DNA of 64,000 bases, from contig NZ_CP059068.1 in the NCBI RefSeq assembly GCF_017798165.1, positions 248,001 to 312,000 on the forward strand, in the 5' to 3' direction. Positions 62,564 to 64,000 of the stretch are shown in pieces. Source of the DNA: Rhodoferax sp. AJA081-3. GTDB lineage: Bacteria > Pseudomonadota > Gammaproteobacteria > Burkholderiales > Burkholderiaceae_C. The position numbers and the translations under genes are program-made. Under the pieces are notes generated by a model. It worked only from the letters and a program-made list of their open reading frames with translations, was not told the DNA's origin and searched no databases. How positions within the stretch are numbered: the stretch's first letter is position 1; each line of letters opens with the position of its first letter.

Positions 62564-64000
62564 TCAGCCGCCGTGGATTTTCATCATCAATGGCACGATC
62601 AGCAGGGCCACGATGTTGATGATCTTGATCAGCGGGTTGATGGCCGGGCCTGCTGTGTCCTTGTAGGGGTCGCCCACGGTGTCTCCGGTGACGGCGGCTT
62701 TGTGTGTCTCAGAGCCCTTGCCGCCGTGGTGGCCGTCTTCGATGTATTTCTTGGCGTTGTCCCAGGCGCCGCCGCCGGTGCACATGGAGATGGCCACAAA
62801 CAGGCCGGTGACGATGGTGCCCATCAGCAGGCCCCCCAGCGCTGCGGGGCCCAGGGCCAGGCCCACTACGATGGGCACGACCACCGGCAGCAGCGAGGGG
62901 ATCATCATTTCCTTGATGGCGGCGGTGGTCAGCATGTCCACCGCGGTGTCGTACTCGGGTTTGCCCGTGCCATCCATGATGCCCTTGATTTCCTTGAACT
63001 GGCGGCGCACTTCCACCACCACGGCACCCGCTGCGCGGCCCACGGCCTCCATGGCCATGGCACCAAACAGGTAGGGAATCAGGCCACCGATGAAGAGACC
63101 AATGATGACCATGGGGTCGCTCAGGTCAAAACTGATGTGTTTGCCAAACGCGTCCAGCTTGTGGGTGTAGTCGGCAAATAGCACCAGGGCGGCCAGGCCG
63201 GCGGAGCCAATGGCATAACCCTTGGTCACGGCCTTGGTGGTGTTGCCCACGGCGTCCAGCGGGTCGGTGATGTCGCGCACGCTGGCGGGCAGCTCTGCCA
63301 TTTCGGCAATACCACCGGCGTTGTCGGTGATGGGGCCGTAGGCGTCCAGTGCGACCACAATACCGGCCATGCTGAGCATGGAGGTGGCGGCAACAGCAAT
63401 GCCATACAGGCCACCCAGGCTGAACGCGGTGTAAATGGCGATACAGACAAAAATCACGGGCCAGGCCGTGGAGCGCATGGACACCCCCAGACCGGCAATG
63501 ATGTTGGTGCCGTGGCCGGTGGTGGAGGCCTGGGCAATATGTTGCACCGGTGCGTACTGTGTGCCGGTGTAGTACTCGGTGATCCAGACCAGCGCGCCGG
63601 TCAGTACCAGGCCCACAGCGCAGGCACCCATCATGCTGCCAGCGTTGATCACACGGCCATCGGTCAGGGTGATGGCGGCGGGAAACATCGCGTGGGTGAC
63701 AAAGTAGAACGCGATCAGCGACAACACGCCGGCGATACCCAGCCCCTTGTACAGGGCGGGCATCACGTTTTTCATGCCCGGTGACGCCTTGACAAAGAAG
63801 CAACCAATGATGGACGCCACAATGGACACAGCGCCGAGGACCAAAGGATATAAAACGGCTGTGGCCCCCGCGCTGCTTGCCAGTAGTGCTCCTAAAACCA
63901 TAGTGGCGATCAGGGTGACGGCATAGGTCTCGAACAGGTCGGCGGCCATGCCGGCGCAGTCGCCCACGTTGTCGCCCACGTTGTCGGCAATCACAGCAGG
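62564..64000 (-). CDS. hppA: membrane-bound proton-translocating pyrophosphatase, C-terminal part (5' end outside window)
   Basis: HppA couples pyrophosphate hydrolysis to proton pumping. About 478 of an expected 680-700 residues are visible. The entering region [21 protein letters not shown] is the second acidic catalytic motif. Later motifs include [15 protein letters not shown] and [11 protein letters not shown]. The K+-dependence position reads [15 protein letters not shown], with Lys, the form of K+-independent H+ pumps. A family A repeat (63853-63908) encodes part of a membrane helix (about [13 protein letters not shown]). The gene has its own terminator. Confidence 0.95.
   Translation of the reverse strand, partial: PAVIADNVGDNVGDCAGMAADLFETYAVTLIATMVLGALLASSAGATAVLYPLVLGAVSIVASIIGCFFVKASPGMKNVMPALYKGLGIAGVLSLIAFYFVTHAMFPAAITLTDGRVINAGSMMGACAVGLVLTGALVWITEYYTGTQYAPVQHIAQASTTGHGTNIIAGLGVSMRSTAWPVIFVCIAIYTAFSLGGLYGIAVAATSMLSMAGIVVALDAYGPITDNAGGIAEMAELPASVRDITDPLDAVGNTTKAVTKGYAIGSAGLAALVLFADYTHKLDAFGKHISFDLSDPMVIIGLFIGGLIPYLFGAMAMEAVGRAAGAVVVEVRRQFKEIKGIMDGTGKPEYDTAVDMLTTAAIKEMMIPSLLPVVVPIVVGLALGPAALGGLLMGTIVTGLFVAISMCTGGGAWDNAKKYIEDGHHGGKGSETHKAAVTGDTVGDPYKDTAGPAINPLIKIINIVALLIVPLMMKIHGG
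63853..63908 (+). repeat. family A dispersed repeat, copy 9, inside hppA (antisense to the gene)
   Basis: On the plus strand it reads GGCTGTGGCCCCCGCGCTGC, then AGTGCTCCTAAAACCATAGT. It is a diverged copy. On the gene strand it encodes [13 protein letters not shown] in a membrane helix. Confidence 0.62.

Noticed and set aside
1..64000. tRNA, rRNA, CRISPR, insertion sequence, prophage or integron
   Set aside because: No tRNA-like TTCGA arm contexts, rRNA blocks, regularly spaced repeats, transposase or integrase frames were found. All repeats seen are short dispersed elements.

Overview
The window is a 64 kb chromosomal segment from a high-GC betaproteobacterium, most likely a member of the Comamonadaceae close to Rhodoferax or Polaromonas. 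This rests on the order carA-LysE exporter-carB-greA-(yhbY)-rlmE-ftsH-folP-glmM, on protein sequence character, and on dispersed repeats I associate with that family. No rRNA, tRNA, CRISPR array, insertion sequence or prophage was seen. The only RNA gene found is a 4.5S SRP RNA at about 51189-51282 on the minus strand. Gene density is high, with no gene-free stretch longer than 300 bases.

Layout. 1-9.7 kb: housekeeping genes (carbamoyl phosphate synthase, GreA, YhbY, RlmE, FtsH, FolP). 9.7-18.2 kb: GlmM, then an accessory stretch with a GNAT enzyme, a single-domain response regulator, a zinc carboxypeptidase-like protein, two tiny ORFs, a hydrolase, an AraC regulator, a 7TM diguanylate cyclase and a CHAD protein. 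18.4-39.4 kb: a phosphate-response island. It holds a four-gene membrane-lipid-remodelling operon (OlsB-like, PlcP-like and a GT4 glycosyltransferase), ppk1, sixA, a KPAA-rich histone-like protein, an EAL-CBS-GGDEF protein, an Mla-like transport set without an ATPase, ppx, a fasciclin lipoprotein and pstSCAB-phoU-phoB-phoR. 39.3-49.8 kb: a GT39 glycosyltransferase, L31, Rho, thioredoxin and an AddBA-type helicase-nuclease. 49.8-64 kb: a TIGR03862 flavoprotein, SRP RNA, a periplasmic binding protein paired with a diguanylate cyclase, dnaX-ybaB-recR, MAPEG, MltD, GloB, a YafS-like methyltransferase, RnhA, MoaA and the C-terminal part of an H+-pyrophosphatase.

The main biological theme is phosphate. 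Five PHO-box arrays (7-bp units repeated every 11 bp) can be read directly. They precede the lipid-remodelling operon (18418-18457), ppk1 (21505-21522, inside the end of the preceding gene), the EAL-GGDEF gene (24685-24713), the fasciclin gene (32625-32642, minus strand) and pstS (32711-32750). Together with the linked phoBR and pst genes this suggests one regulon joining phosphate uptake, polyphosphate, phospholipid replacement and cyclic-di-GMP turnover.

The most unusual structural signal is repeats. Family A (about 55 bp, core TAGCCCCCG) occurs nine times, five of them inside genes including folP, dnaX and hppA. Three coding copies are read in the same frame and give related peptides. Family B (GC-rich, about 80-115 bp) occurs four times, always just downstream of a stop codon, with compensatory changes in a hairpin stem. 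A third element, a palindrome with 30-bp perfect arms, forms part of the N-terminal coding region of the AddA-like gene. dnaX carries an A9 slippery run with stops in both shifted frames just after it, predicting a short gamma subunit.
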